DNA of 64,000 nucleotides. Origin: Spirochaetales bacterium Spiro_10 (lineage in GTDB: Bacteria > Spirochaetota > Spirochaetia > Treponematales > Treponemataceae). The notes under the pieces were generated by a model, which ran no database searches, was not told the DNA's origin, and saw only the letters and a list, made by a program, of their open reading frames with translations. The translations under genes and the position numbers were made by a program. The stretch is taken from contig LVBL01000003.1 in NCBI GenBank assembly GCA_001604405.1, forward strand, positions 92,779 through 156,778. Reading direction: 5' to 3'. This document shows positions 1 through 8,758 of the stretch, one piece after another. How positions within the stretch are numbered: position 1 is the stretch's first letter; each line of letters begins with the position of its first letter.

Positions 1-552
1 CTTACGGTCGTGGCGAGGGACGATGACGGGAGGCTTCTGTCCGTTTCAAGGACTCCGTCCGCCGTGTGGAACGGCTCGGAATGGGCCCCTGACGAGACCG
101 ACGTCTATTTCGTCGAGAGGGACGGGGTCGTGAGGCATCTGAAGGACAGGATGCCCGCGCGTCTCGACGAGCCGCCGGACACCTTCAGGAGAAACACGAC
201 TTCCGTCGACGAGTTGGCCGTTGCCGACGCGAAGGAGTATATCCGGTTCATGAGACGTGCCGGCATTCCGCATACGGAACAGCTTTCAGCCTATTACCGC
301 CGTTTCTCCTTCCCCTTGACGATATTCATCGTGCTGTTTTTTTCGATATCGCTCGGCGGGAGGTTCAAGAAAAACATCATGCTCATGAGCCTGCTGTTGA
401 GTCTTTCCGTCGCGGTGGTATACTATGTCGTGCAGATGATGGCGGCGATACTCGCCAAATGGGAGTATATCTCGCCCCTGGCCGGCGCGTGGATTCCCGT
501 CGTCCTTTTTGTGGGACTCGGCGCCGTTTCGATGAGATACGCAAGGACGTGA
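1..552 (+). CDS. LptF/LptG-family lipid export permease (C-terminal part)
   Basis: The reading frame is open at the left edge of the window, so only the last ~184 residues are visible. The end has three hydrophobic segments in the order typical of the C-terminal half of YjgP/YjgQ (LptF/LptG) permeases. They are preceded by the family's conserved 'YYRRFSFPLTIFIV' entry into the first of these helices and a short 'GGRFKKN' loop. LptF and LptG form the inner-membrane channel that, with LptB, extracts lipopolysaccharide or a related lipid towards LptC/A/D. An LptD-like barrel gene lies at 28278, so a complete bridge is plausible. The stop is followed after 3 nt by tgt, implying cotranscription. 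F versus G cannot be decided from this fragment. Confidence 0.8.
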   Translation, partial: LTVVARDDDGRLLSVSRTPSAVWNGSEWAPDETDVYFVERDGVVRHLKDRMPARLDEPPDTFRRNTTSVDELAVADAKEYIRFMRRAGIPHTEQLSAYYRRFSFPLTIFIVLFFSISLGGRFKKNIMLMSLLLSLSVAVVYYVVQMMAAILAKWEYISPLAGAWIPVVLFVGLGAVSMRYART

Positions 553-555
553 TGG

Positions 556-1695
556 ATGAGTGATTCGAGTGCGATATTCAGGCAGGAACACGCGGATGCG
601 CATACGCGCGCGCGGACGGGAACGATGTTTCTTCCGCACGGCGAGGTTCAAACCCCGGCTTTCATGCCCGTAGGCACCAACGCGACCGTAAAGGCGATGA
701 CAAAGGACTGGCTGTCCGAGATAGGCTTTCAGATAATCCTCGCGAATACGTATCATCTGTACCTCCGTCCCGGCGTGGAGTGCATACGGGCGGCGGGCGG
801 GCTGCACGGTTTTTCGGGATGGAAGGGAAACTTCCTGACCGACTCCGGCGGCTATCAGGTGTTTTCCCTTTCTTCCTTCAGGAAGATAACCAGGGAGGGC
901 GTCAAATTCAGGAGCCATATCGACGGTTCAACCCATTTTCTGACTCCCGAGAGCGTCGTGGGCCTTCAAGCCGGGTTCAACTCGGACATACAGATGCAGC
1001 TCGACGTGTGCACCGGATTCGGGACCGAATGGAAGAAGGCCAAGGAGGCCCTCGTCATAACCAACGACTGGGCTTCCCGGGCAAAAAAAGCCTGGCTCGC
1101 GTCGGACGAATCGTATTCGGGAAAGCTGTTCGCCATCGTTCAGGGGAACTTCTTCCGCGACCTGAGAAAGGAAAGCGTCGATTCCGTGCTCGAGCTCGAT
1201 ACCCCGGGGATCGCCATCGGCGGTCTTTCCGTGGGCGAGCCGCGCGACGTCTACGCGGAATTTCTGGAGTTGTCCGCGGAGAACCTGCCCGAGGACAAGC
1301 CGCGGTACGTCATGGGCATCGGTACCCCGGACTACATTCTCGACGCGGTCTATCACGGAATCGACATCTTCGATTGCGTCCTTCCCACCCGCAACGCGAG
1401 AAACGGCTCCTATTTCACGAAGGACGGATCGATCAACATCAAGAAAGAGTGCCACGCGCGGGACTTCGGGCCGATAGACCCGGAATGCGGCTGCCGCGTC
1501 TGCCGCGAGTATTCCCGCTCGTACCTGCGTCACCTGTACAAAAACGACGAGATCCTGAGCTCGATGCTCGCGTCGTACCATAACCTCGCGTTCCTGCACG
1601 GGATGATGCGCGAGATTCGAGAGGCGATAGCGAACGGGTCCTTCGGCGCGTATAGGGACAGGTTTCTCAGGAGATTCTCGGGAGGTGCGGAATGA
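556..1695 (+). CDS. tgt: queuine/preQ1 tRNA-guanine transglycosylase
   Basis: Exchanges guanine-34 of GUN anticodon tRNAs (Asp, Asn, His, Tyr) for a queuosine precursor. At 379 residues it has the usual bacterial length. Visible signatures are 'DSGGYQVFSL' in the substrate pocket, 'AIGGLSVGEP', the catalytic-aspartate segment 'FDCVLPTRNARNG' (Asp273), and a zinc site Cys311, Cys313, Cys316, His342. The ATG at 556 begins 3 nt after the preceding permease stop. The gene's own stop overlaps the next start (ATGA), so it sits in the middle of an operon. No other queuosine gene is visible in the window. Confidence 0.97.
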   Translation: MSDSSAIFRQEHADAHTRARTGTMFLPHGEVQTPAFMPVGTNATVKAMTKDWLSEIGFQIILANTYHLYLRPGVECIRAAGGLHGFSGWKGNFLTDSGGYQVFSLSSFRKITREGVKFRSHIDGSTHFLTPESVVGLQAGFNSDIQMQLDVCTGFGTEWKKAKEALVITNDWASRAKKAWLASDESYSGKLFAIVQGNFFRDLRKESVDSVLELDTPGIAIGGLSVGEPRDVYAEFLELSAENLPEDKPRYVMGIGTPDYILDAVYHGIDIFDCVLPTRNARNGSYFTKDGSINIKKECHARDFGPIDPECGCRVCREYSRSYLRHLYKNDEILSSMLASYHNLAFLHGMMREIREAIANGSFGAYRDRFLRRFSGGAE

Positions 1696-3032
1696 CCGTA
1701 TTCAAGCGCGTTGTCGTGTTTATCGCCGTGTTCGGTATCTCACTCCATTTCGCCTGCGCGGAAACCGCCTCGGAGGAATCCAAACGGGCGGATATCCTGA
1801 ACTACGGCCTCGAGACCGAGATCGTCGAACTCATACGCCAACTGCGTTCAGACGATGACTCCCTTTCGTCCGAACTGAACGCGCTGTTCGGCAAGACACG
1901 CAGCCCGGCAGTACGCGAGGCGATACTCGAGCTTTTCGCGCGTCAGGAAAATGACGGTCTCTCACAGTATTGCCTTTCTGTTCTCGAGGATCCCTATGAC
2001 CATAAAAACTCGACCGTCTCGGCGGTGTTCGCCTACGTCGAAAAGCTGAAGATTACCGGCGCCGCGCCCCATGTCCGGAAGCTTCTGGAGAACGAATCGG
2101 GCGAATGGCGGTCTCAGGCCATAAGGACGCTCGGGAAGATCGGCCAGGAGGAGGATGCCCAGTTTCTCGTCGGGTACCTCGACGGCGAGATGCCCGGCGA
2201 CCAAAAGCAGAAGCTGATCGTGCGGCAGGAAGTCATGACGGCGCTCGGCGAGCTCAAGGCGGTTTCAGTATGGGACCGTATCGTCGAGATCGCGGGCGAC
2301 GGCGACGAGAACGCCGTCATCCGCGCGACCGCCGCCAGGACTATCGGCGCGATGGGCAAACGAGAAGGGCTTCCGACGCTTTCGCGCATATTCGAGGATC
2401 AGGATCCCCTCTTGCGCGCCGCCGCCGTGGCGGGCATGTCGTATTTCGACGGACCCGATGCCGAGGCGGTCGTGCTCGAGGGTTTCAGGGACTCGCACTA
2501 CAAGGTCCGCCTGGAGGCGCTCTCGGCAAGCGAGAGGATGAAATTCTCGGGTGCGACGGGACACGCGATCTATCGGGCCAAGACCGACCCCGTCGAGGCG
2601 GTTCGCATGCGCGCGTTCGAGGCAATCGCGAAGATCGGCGACGGCGAAGGGGTCAAGTGGCTTGCCGAGATAGTCTCCGACGAAAAGTCGAACGACAAGA
2701 TTCGCGTCAAGGCCATTCAGGTCCTGTGGAGCGACGATTCGGGGCGGATAGAAAAGGATGTGGAAAAAATTGCGTTTTCGTCGCTGAAAGACGACAAAAA
2801 AACGTGGATACGATACGAGGTCGGCAAGGTTCTCAGCGACAGGAAAAGCAAGGGTATTTCAGACGTCGCGATCGCCTACCTGCAACACAAGGACCCGATG
2901 ACAAAGGCGCTCGGCATCGAGATGTATTCGGTCCACCGCTTTTCCGGCGCGCGGGAGCTCGTAGAGGCGATCGCCGCGGACGGAAAAATGGGCGGTTTGC
3001 AATCCAGGGCAAAACGGGTTCTGGAACAGTAA
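1692..3032 (+). CDS. exported HEAT-repeat protein
   Basis: 446 residues. A cleavable signal peptide covers about residues 1-23 (basic start, hydrophobic run, 'HFACA-ET'). The rest is alpha-helical HEAT/PBS-lyase-like repeats of about 30 residues, for example around 130-165 ('WRSQAIRTLGKIGQEEDAQFL'-type units), 205-245 and 290-325. Such repeats are protein-binding scaffolds; no catalytic motif is seen. It overlaps tgt by 4 nt (ATGA) and is the last gene of the lpt-tgt run. The stop codon is directly followed, with no spacer, by the stop of the convergent vWA gene. The specific function is unknown. Confidence 0.85.
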   Translation: MTVFKRVVVFIAVFGISLHFACAETASEESKRADILNYGLETEIVELIRQLRSDDDSLSSELNALFGKTRSPAVREAILELFARQENDGLSQYCLSVLEDPYDHKNSTVSAVFAYVEKLKITGAAPHVRKLLENESGEWRSQAIRTLGKIGQEEDAQFLVGYLDGEMPGDQKQKLIVRQEVMTALGELKAVSVWDRIVEIAGDGDENAVIRATAARTIGAMGKREGLPTLSRIFEDQDPLLRAAAVAGMSYFDGPDAEAVVLEGFRDSHYKVRLEALSASERMKFSGATGHAIYRAKTDPVEAVRMRAFEAIAKIGDGEGVKWLAEIVSDEKSNDKIRVKAIQVLWSDDSGRIEKDVEKIAFSSLKDDKKTWIRYEVGKVLSDRKSKGISDVAIAYLQHKDPMTKALGIEMYSVHRFSGARELVEAIAADGKMGGLQSRAKRVLEQ

Positions 3033-5003
3033 TCAGTACAGGATGCTCGTCAGGAACTTGTTAAGCCGCGCGACCGGGTCTTCGTATTCGCGCAAGGTGA
3101 AGCGTACCTCGTATTCCTTGTCCGACACGATCGTGAAGTCCCGGCCGATGCAGTCCCGAATCACGACCTCGGTCTCGTAGGGGAAGTATTCCGGTTTGAG
3201 GATCGCGAGGTCGCAGGATACGCCGTCGTAGCGAATTTCCGCTATGTGGGAAGGGAATTTCACGAGGAAGACCAGGAACGCGGAAGCGCCGCCGCCGACT
3301 CCGAGCCTTGATCCCGCCTTCATCATGTGCACGTTACGCTTGCCGATAGCCTTGTTCTGGTTATGTACGTCAAGCTCGATCATCGCGCGGCCCTCGGCCC
3401 GTACGGCGATGGACTCGGATCTGCTCGCGCCCTGTCGGCGAATGCGGGCATGGGCCTTGTTCGCGGCTACGGACAGGACGGAGTAGCGCTCGCGTCTCGT
3501 CTCGTCCTGCCTTGCCAGAACGTCCTTTGCCGCGTTGTCGGCTTCGTTCGCCCTGTCCTTGGAGTTTGTCCAGGATATCCCCTTGTCAGAAGACCAGCCG
3601 GAATTCGAAGCGGGTTTCCCGACGGAGGACTTTTGAGAGGATGTGCGCGCATACGCCTCGAGCGCGGCGTCTCCGCGCTCTTCGCGGTACGGCGAGTTCG
3701 ACGGTATGGCGCGTCCGGAGGCCGTTTTCAGGGGCAAGCCGTTCTCAGCAGCCCGACGCTGCTCCGCCTCGTCGCGCTCGCGGGCCCCGAAGGAACCGGA
3801 CGCGCGGACGGTCTCTGCGGCCTGCGCCGACGTTTTTCTCGCGATAAAGAGGAATACCACCAACACCGCGACCGCGGCGAGCAGTACGAGTATGGCGGCG
3901 TAGACGAGAAATCCCCCGGTCCTGAGCAGCGATGTCAGGGAGAACGAAGTCAGGGTCAGGCCTACCGTGGCGGACTGGGGATGGACGCGCGCCTCATTGT
4001 CAAACCGAAGCCTGAGTGGCATGGAAAGCTCGCCAACGGGAACCGAATCCGGGAGGACGAGGGGCGCGTTCAGGGTACCCGAGGAACCGGCGGAAAGCCT
4101 GAGAAACGCGTTCTTTTCGAGAATGTTCACGTTGTCCCACATAACGCCGGTCAGCTCGAGGAACACGTTCGCGTCGGAGGGGTTCCTGATTTTGAGGGGC
4201 AGGGTAAGGTACCGGCCTTTCTTCCCGAGATGCTCAGGAAAGGAGACCTCGGGAATGGCGAACACCGAATCGACGAAATCAACGGAGTCGTTCGGCCCCC
4301 GCATCTCGCTCGGCGAAATTTGAAGGGCGTCGGTGAATTCCGAGGAAACGTCAAGATAGTCCTTTCCCCCGGCCTCGCCGGAAGCGGACGTGCCTGAGGA
4401 GGCATCTGCCCCGGAGCCGTCCTTCGCGTCGGAAAGAAGCGAGCCGTCGAGCGCGCGTATGGTCGCCGACTCGGGGAAAGGAAGCTTGATATAGTACACA
4501 TGCCATCCGGCACCGCGAATCCTGCGGGCAAAGTCCGAAAGCTCGGCCTTAACCTCCTCGCTCTTGTAGGCGGCGTACGGGCTTGAGGCTGGAGGGTTGA
4601 AGATGCCGTCAGAGACGACAATGAATATCTTCTGCTTTTGCTGGTTCAGCGTCGCGGAATACTGCCATGTATACTTGAGTCCGGAGAGGAAATCCGAGTT
4701 TTGTCCGAGAGGGAACAGCAGCATGAACCTCGAGACGACGCGGGAGATATCGGCTTCCGTCTTGATGGGTTGGACGATCTCGAGATTGACGCGCGAGTTG
4801 AAGGAGACGAGATGGAACGTATCGCCTTCACGCACGAATTTCCGCGTGATGTCGGGCAATATCCGGGTATTGACCTGCTCGAACCAAGGCAGGATCGTCC
4901 CGGACGCGTCCATCAGGACGATGATGTCCGCGCCTTCGGAATACGCGCCAGTCATGACGAGCACAAGCAACGCGAGCGCCAATAGCCTCTTTACCGTTCC
5001 CAT
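3033..5003 (-). CDS. von Willebrand factor A domain membrane protein
   Basis: 656 residues. Signal peptide or anchor about 1-24, then immediately a vWA domain with 'IIVLMDASGT': the metal-site motif is D32-x-S34-x-T36 rather than the usual DxSxS. The vWA fold runs to about residue 200 and is followed by a beta-rich segment. One transmembrane helix lies at about 365-390 ('YAAILVLLAAVAVLVVFLF'). A charged low-complexity linker rich in Ala/Glu/Arg follows, then a C-terminal beta-rich domain of about 130 residues that might be a degenerate FHA-like fold (inference). Topology suggests an extracytoplasmic vWA sensor and a cytoplasmic tail. It is the third gene of the minus-strand operon, 20 nt after the greA fusion. 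The exact role is unknown. Confidence 0.8.
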   Translation of the reverse strand: MGTVKRLLALALLVLVMTGAYSEGADIIVLMDASGTILPWFEQVNTRILPDITRKFVREGDTFHLVSFNSRVNLEIVQPIKTEADISRVVSRFMLLFPLGQNSDFLSGLKYTWQYSATLNQQKQKIFIVVSDGIFNPPASSPYAAYKSEEVKAELSDFARRIRGAGWHVYYIKLPFPESATIRALDGSLLSDAKDGSGADASSGTSASGEAGGKDYLDVSSEFTDALQISPSEMRGPNDSVDFVDSVFAIPEVSFPEHLGKKGRYLTLPLKIRNPSDANVFLELTGVMWDNVNILEKNAFLRLSAGSSGTLNAPLVLPDSVPVGELSMPLRLRFDNEARVHPQSATVGLTLTSFSLTSLLRTGGFLVYAAILVLLAAVAVLVVFLFIARKTSAQAAETVRASGSFGARERDEAEQRRAAENGLPLKTASGRAIPSNSPYREERGDAALEAYARTSSQKSSVGKPASNSGWSSDKGISWTNSKDRANEADNAAKDVLARQDETRRERYSVLSVAANKAHARIRRQGASRSESIAVRAEGRAMIELDVHNQNKAIGKRNVHMMKAGSRLGVGGGASAFLVFLVKFPSHIAEIRYDGVSCDLAILKPEYFPYETEVVIRDCIGRDFTIVSDKEYEVRFTLREYEDPVARLNKFLTSILY

Positions 5004-5023
5004 ACCGTACCCCTTCGTCAGGA

Positions 5024-7705
5024 TCAGAATGAAGCAGCCGAGATCGACTTAATCGAATAATTGTACTCTTGGTCGTTAATGACGAATTCGAGCGTCTCGC
5101 CCTCGCGATGGTTCAGTATGGCGTTTCCGAACGGCGACATGTACGAGATGACCGAGTTGTCGGGATCAGATTCCCAGGGACCGAGGATGGTGAAGCTCTC
5201 GTCCTCGCCGGATTTGTTGTTGTGCAGAAGCACGACAGTACCGAAGGATACGCGCGCGACGGTTACCGTGGTCGGGTCGAAAATCTGCGCGCGGTCGATC
5301 TCCTCCTGGAGCCGCTGCGCCGTGGTGTTCAGGATGGTTTGCCGTTCCTTCGCCGCCTTGTATTCCGCGTTTTCCCTGAGGTCCCCGAGCGAGAGGGCAA
5401 AACCGATTTCCTTGGAGTTCGCGGGCATCTCGACCTCGACGATGTTCTGGAGCTGCTTCTTCTTCTCTTCGTACATCCTCGAAGTGACCATGAGACCGCG
5501 GGATACGACGGTCTTTTCCTCGGAGCCGAAGAACTTGAAGCCCTTGTGCTGTTCGAGGATCTTGTTGCGGAGCTGCATCTTGATTCCGGGATCGAGATCC
5601 TTCACGTCGTCGACGAGGGTGTAAAGGCGGGTGATGGTGTCGACGTCGTTCGTCATGATGTAGTTCTCGAGCAGGGTATCCTTGCCGAAAAGTATCGTCT
5701 GTACCTGCCGGTTGATCTTCCTGTTCTCGGTCGTCTCGCGGTGGTTCGATATCTCGCGGTACGTGAGGTCGAGGATGTGGATGAGCGTGATGAGCTGCTT
5801 TTCGTACGGGATTCCGATGGCCTTGAACCATTCCTCGCCCTGGGCGTTCTTGAAGAACCAGATTGCGGCCTCGCGGTAGTCTCGGTAGTTCTCGAAGCTC
5901 GTGATGACGAGCGACCGGATCTTGTCGCTTTGTCCGTCCTCGATCAAGGCGGCGATGATGTCGCCCGAAAGAACGGTGGGGAAGAGGCGAATGTAGACCT
6001 CGGCCCAGTCGGGGAGGAAGTTCTTGATGTGCATGAGGTAGCTCTTCCGGAGGTCCGAGTCCTTGATCGCCGAATAGACAACCGAGGGGTCTTCGATCTC
6101 GGCGAACAGCTCGTTGAAGTTGTATTGCAGGCCGGGATTGAGATGCGGGTGCTTCGCCACGATCTGCTTGACGACGAGGTACGAGGCGATGACCTGCTCG
6201 TTTACCTGGTTGAAGGCCTTGAGATACCCGGCGAAATACGCGAACATCTCGGCGAACGACTCGGAATCGGGCTCAGCCTTCTCGGAGAAGGTCATGAGGA
6301 GGTCTATGCGCGAGAAGAAATTTTTCTGCGCCTTGAACTCGTTGAAGAGCTTTTCCTCGAGGGAGATGGGGCGGTCGCGCACCACGTACATGTCGATGTT
6401 CGTGGGGTTGACGCCGAAGCTCGGATCGTCCTTGAGAATCGCGCGCGCTTTGCCACTCCAGCTCGTCCACTCGTTCACGGTGAGGACGGACGGGACGAGC
6501 TCGGCCTTGATGTGCTTGAGATCGCAGTTGTTGTCGTAACTCCTGATGATGGTCTTGAGGGCCCAGGTCGGGTCCTCCTTGACCTTCGCCGTGAGCTTTT
6601 CCTTTTTCCAGATGGACTTGAGGACCCATATATGGTCCTTCGTGAGGGTCTGGAGGGCGTTGACGCCCATTTTCAGGCTCATGGTGTGGGCGCGCTTCTT
6701 GGCGAAATCGATCGTTATCTCGTCGTTCTTCACCTCGGAGATGCGGCCGACGCCCCAGGACCGGTGGAACACGAAGTTGCCGGCGTCGAAGGATATGTGC
6801 TTCTCGAACTCGCCGATCGCCTCGAAGACGTTGCGCCAGCTCTGGTTGAGGTTCGAAGCGCGAATGTACTCGTCAAGCTGGCTGTGCCCGGCGTACTTGC
6901 CCCGGAAGCACTCGACGATCTCCTTTCTTGCCCAGGAGTCCTTGTCGTCGTAGGCGAGGATGATCTTGAGGATGTCGATGGCGGTGTTCCAGTCCGACTG
7001 TTCCTTGTAGTAGACGTAGACTTCCTGCATGAGCATCGCGCTTCGGTCGTCGCCCATGATCTTGGATATCTTTCTCTGGACATGATAGAAGAAATCGATT
7101 TCCTGGGGAACGAGGGAAACGAGTTTCGTCCAGATCTCCTTGACGGAGTTTCCCTGCTTCCGGTTGATATACCGGTAAAGCGCCTTCTTGTAGTAGTCGA
7201 CGGCCGCCTCGGCGTCCCCGTCCTTTTCGTATTTCTCGGCAAGGAGCTTGGTGATGTCGGCTTCCTCGTAGTCGATCTTGACGAGGCGCTCCCAGATGTC
7301 GTAAAGGGCGGCGTTGTTGTCGTTCTTGTACGATTCGGCGAGCGTGCGAAGGGCGTATTTGGACTCGCCGAACTCGAGTACGCGGTTGCAGAGGTGCTCG
7401 ACGATCGGCGTTTTGTGGTTGTCGATGAAGATGTTGACGAGGTTCACGAGGGCAGAGTCGTCGAGAAGCTGTTTGGAGAGGGCGATGATACCGGAAAGGT
7501 ACAGGGCGATGATGCTGTTCTTCGTGTGGGAAAGATGCTCGTCGCACGCGGCCTTGATCTCGTCGACGCACTTGGACGCCTGGGCGTCCCGCAGTATTAC
7601 GTCGAGTTCCTTGAAATTCGCGATGGAATAGTTACTGATCGTGGCGCGAGTCCACTTTTCCTCGTTCAGCATGTCCTGGACAGATTTTACCAACGCTTCG
7701 GCCAT
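5024..7705 (-). CDS. greA: GreA-type transcript cleavage factor with long N-terminal extension
   Basis: 893 residues; ordinary GreA has about 158. The C-terminal ~165 residues are a complete GreA: a coiled coil carrying the acidic tip 'GDLRENAEYKAAKERQ' (Asp and Glu residues that place Mg2+ in the RNA polymerase secondary channel), then a C-terminal FKBP-like domain starting near 'GTVVLLHN' and ending in 'YSIKSISA'. GreA reactivates backtracked polymerase by stimulating transcript cleavage. The ~700-residue N-terminal part is helical with TPR-like units ('AVDYYKKALYRY' near 170) and a central segment with 'RSWGVGRISEV'. Such oversized GreA proteins are known from spirochaetes. The start is supported by AGGAG upstream. 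It sits 25 nt after the TPR gene in the same operon. Confidence 0.92.
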   Translation of the reverse strand: MAEALVKSVQDMLNEEKWTRATISNYSIANFKELDVILRDAQASKCVDEIKAACDEHLSHTKNSIIALYLSGIIALSKQLLDDSALVNLVNIFIDNHKTPIVEHLCNRVLEFGESKYALRTLAESYKNDNNAALYDIWERLVKIDYEEADITKLLAEKYEKDGDAEAAVDYYKKALYRYINRKQGNSVKEIWTKLVSLVPQEIDFFYHVQRKISKIMGDDRSAMLMQEVYVYYKEQSDWNTAIDILKIILAYDDKDSWARKEIVECFRGKYAGHSQLDEYIRASNLNQSWRNVFEAIGEFEKHISFDAGNFVFHRSWGVGRISEVKNDEITIDFAKKRAHTMSLKMGVNALQTLTKDHIWVLKSIWKKEKLTAKVKEDPTWALKTIIRSYDNNCDLKHIKAELVPSVLTVNEWTSWSGKARAILKDDPSFGVNPTNIDMYVVRDRPISLEEKLFNEFKAQKNFFSRIDLLMTFSEKAEPDSESFAEMFAYFAGYLKAFNQVNEQVIASYLVVKQIVAKHPHLNPGLQYNFNELFAEIEDPSVVYSAIKDSDLRKSYLMHIKNFLPDWAEVYIRLFPTVLSGDIIAALIEDGQSDKIRSLVITSFENYRDYREAAIWFFKNAQGEEWFKAIGIPYEKQLITLIHILDLTYREISNHRETTENRKINRQVQTILFGKDTLLENYIMTNDVDTITRLYTLVDDVKDLDPGIKMQLRNKILEQHKGFKFFGSEEKTVVSRGLMVTSRMYEEKKKQLQNIVEVEMPANSKEIGFALSLGDLRENAEYKAAKERQTILNTTAQRLQEEIDRAQIFDPTTVTVARVSFGTVVLLHNNKSGEDESFTILGPWESDPDNSVISYMSPFGNAILNHREGETLEFVINDQEYNYSIKSISAASF

Positions 7706-7730
7706 AATGACTTCTCCTAGAAAATCCGGA

Positions 7731-8669
7731 TTACATGGTGTACCGGGCGTACACGTCAGTATCCAGCAGTTTAATTTTCAATAGCACTTCGTTTATCCTG
7801 GCCTTGTCGTCACGCACGTTCACGTAGTGATCGATCAGCCAAAAATAGTGATTGATGAGCCGCGGCACCAGCAGTTTGCCGGTTTCCGGAGGCGCGTCTT
7901 TCAGTTCGTTTTCAAGGGCGAAAATCGCCTGTTTCAGCTTGCCGAACTCAAGGGCCCTCAATTCCCTCTTGACGTTCAGGACTCCGTACAGAACCCCGTA
8001 TACGGGCAGCCACTCCGCAAGCGCGGGTCCCGCGAATCCGAGGGCCTGCACCTGCGCGACCAGGCGCTGAACGAGGCCGGACTCCAAAAAATGAAGCTCG
8101 ACCCGGTCGGCGCCCTGAAAAAAGGCCTCTCTCAGGAGGACCTTGGAAAGCCTTATCTCACCGCACAAGGCGTACGAATCCGCAAGCTCGGCGAGTATCG
8201 CCGGGGAGTCTCGATCCCTGTCCTTGGCTTGCTCAAGGAGGTGAAGGGCTCTGTCGTAGTCCCCGAGGGCCTTGTAGCAGAGCCCTATCTTGCGATAGAG
8301 TTCCGCGTCCTGCGCCGTTCCGTCCTCACGGTACAGGGATTGGTAGAACCTGAGCGCCAGGGTAAAGGCGCACTGTTTGAGCGCGTAGAGGACGACCTCG
8401 CGCTCTTCGCCCGCCTTCGCCATATAGGCGATGAAAGGCCTCCATTGAGATACCAGGAATTCGCCGCGCTCGAAGGCGGTAGACGCCGATTCCGCGCGCC
8501 TGAGCCTGTCCATCCAGTAGCTGACGCCGGTCAGGGCGTAGATAACGTCCGCATCCTCGAGATTTTGCTGGAGGAGGACGTTCAACTCACGGTTGGCCTG
8601 TTCTAGTTCTCCCGCCTTGAGGACGTCATACACGTGCGGCAACAATCCGGGAACAGGTTCAGTCGTCAT
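7731..8669 (-). CDS. TPR-repeat cytoplasmic protein
   Basis: 312 residues, no signal peptide. TPR-like helical hairpins occur throughout, clearest at about 135-185 ('KIGLCYKALGDYDRALHLLEQAKDRD' region). TPRs mediate protein-protein contacts; no enzyme motif is seen. It is the first gene of the minus-strand operon TPR-greA-vWA. Its start lies 12 nt behind a perfect TATAAT box, and the SD-like AGGAG lies between box and start, so the mRNA leader must be almost nil. The role is unknown; because the partner is the greA fusion with a similar helical N-terminus, a link to transcription is conceivable (inference). Confidence 0.8.
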   Translation of the reverse strand: MTTEPVPGLLPHVYDVLKAGELEQANRELNVLLQQNLEDADVIYALTGVSYWMDRLRRAESASTAFERGEFLVSQWRPFIAYMAKAGEEREVVLYALKQCAFTLALRFYQSLYREDGTAQDAELYRKIGLCYKALGDYDRALHLLEQAKDRDRDSPAILAELADSYALCGEIRLSKVLLREAFFQGADRVELHFLESGLVQRLVAQVQALGFAGPALAEWLPVYGVLYGVLNVKRELRALEFGKLKQAIFALENELKDAPPETGKLLVPRLINHYFWLIDHYVNVRDDKARINEVLLKIKLLDTDVYARYTM

Positions 8670-8681
8670 GGTACTCCTACC

Positions 8682-8709
8682 ATTATACTCATTCTTATGG
8701 TTTAGTCAA
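8682..8709 (-). promoter_or_regulatory. sigma-70 promoter of the TPR-greA-vWA operon
   Basis: On the minus strand TTGACT (8704-8709) is followed after 16 nt by a perfect TATAAT (8682-8687). Transcription should start around 8673-8676, only a few bases before the ATG at 8669. It lies back to back with the rpe promoter; the -35 boxes are 13 bp apart, so two polymerases could hardly bind together. Confidence 0.8.
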
Positions 8710-8722
8710 TTAAGGTATTCTA

Positions 8723-8751
8723 TTTACAGGCGGGCGCGAGTTTGCTACTAT
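8723..8751 (+). promoter_or_regulatory. sigma-70 promoter of the rpe operon (predicted leaderless)
   Basis: TTTACA (8723-8728), 17 nt spacer, TACTAT (8746-8751). The ATG of rpe begins 7 nt after the -10 box, at the expected transcription start, and there is no Shine-Dalgarno sequence. This predicts a leaderless rpe transcript. Confidence 0.75.
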
Positions 8752-8758
8752 AAACGAT

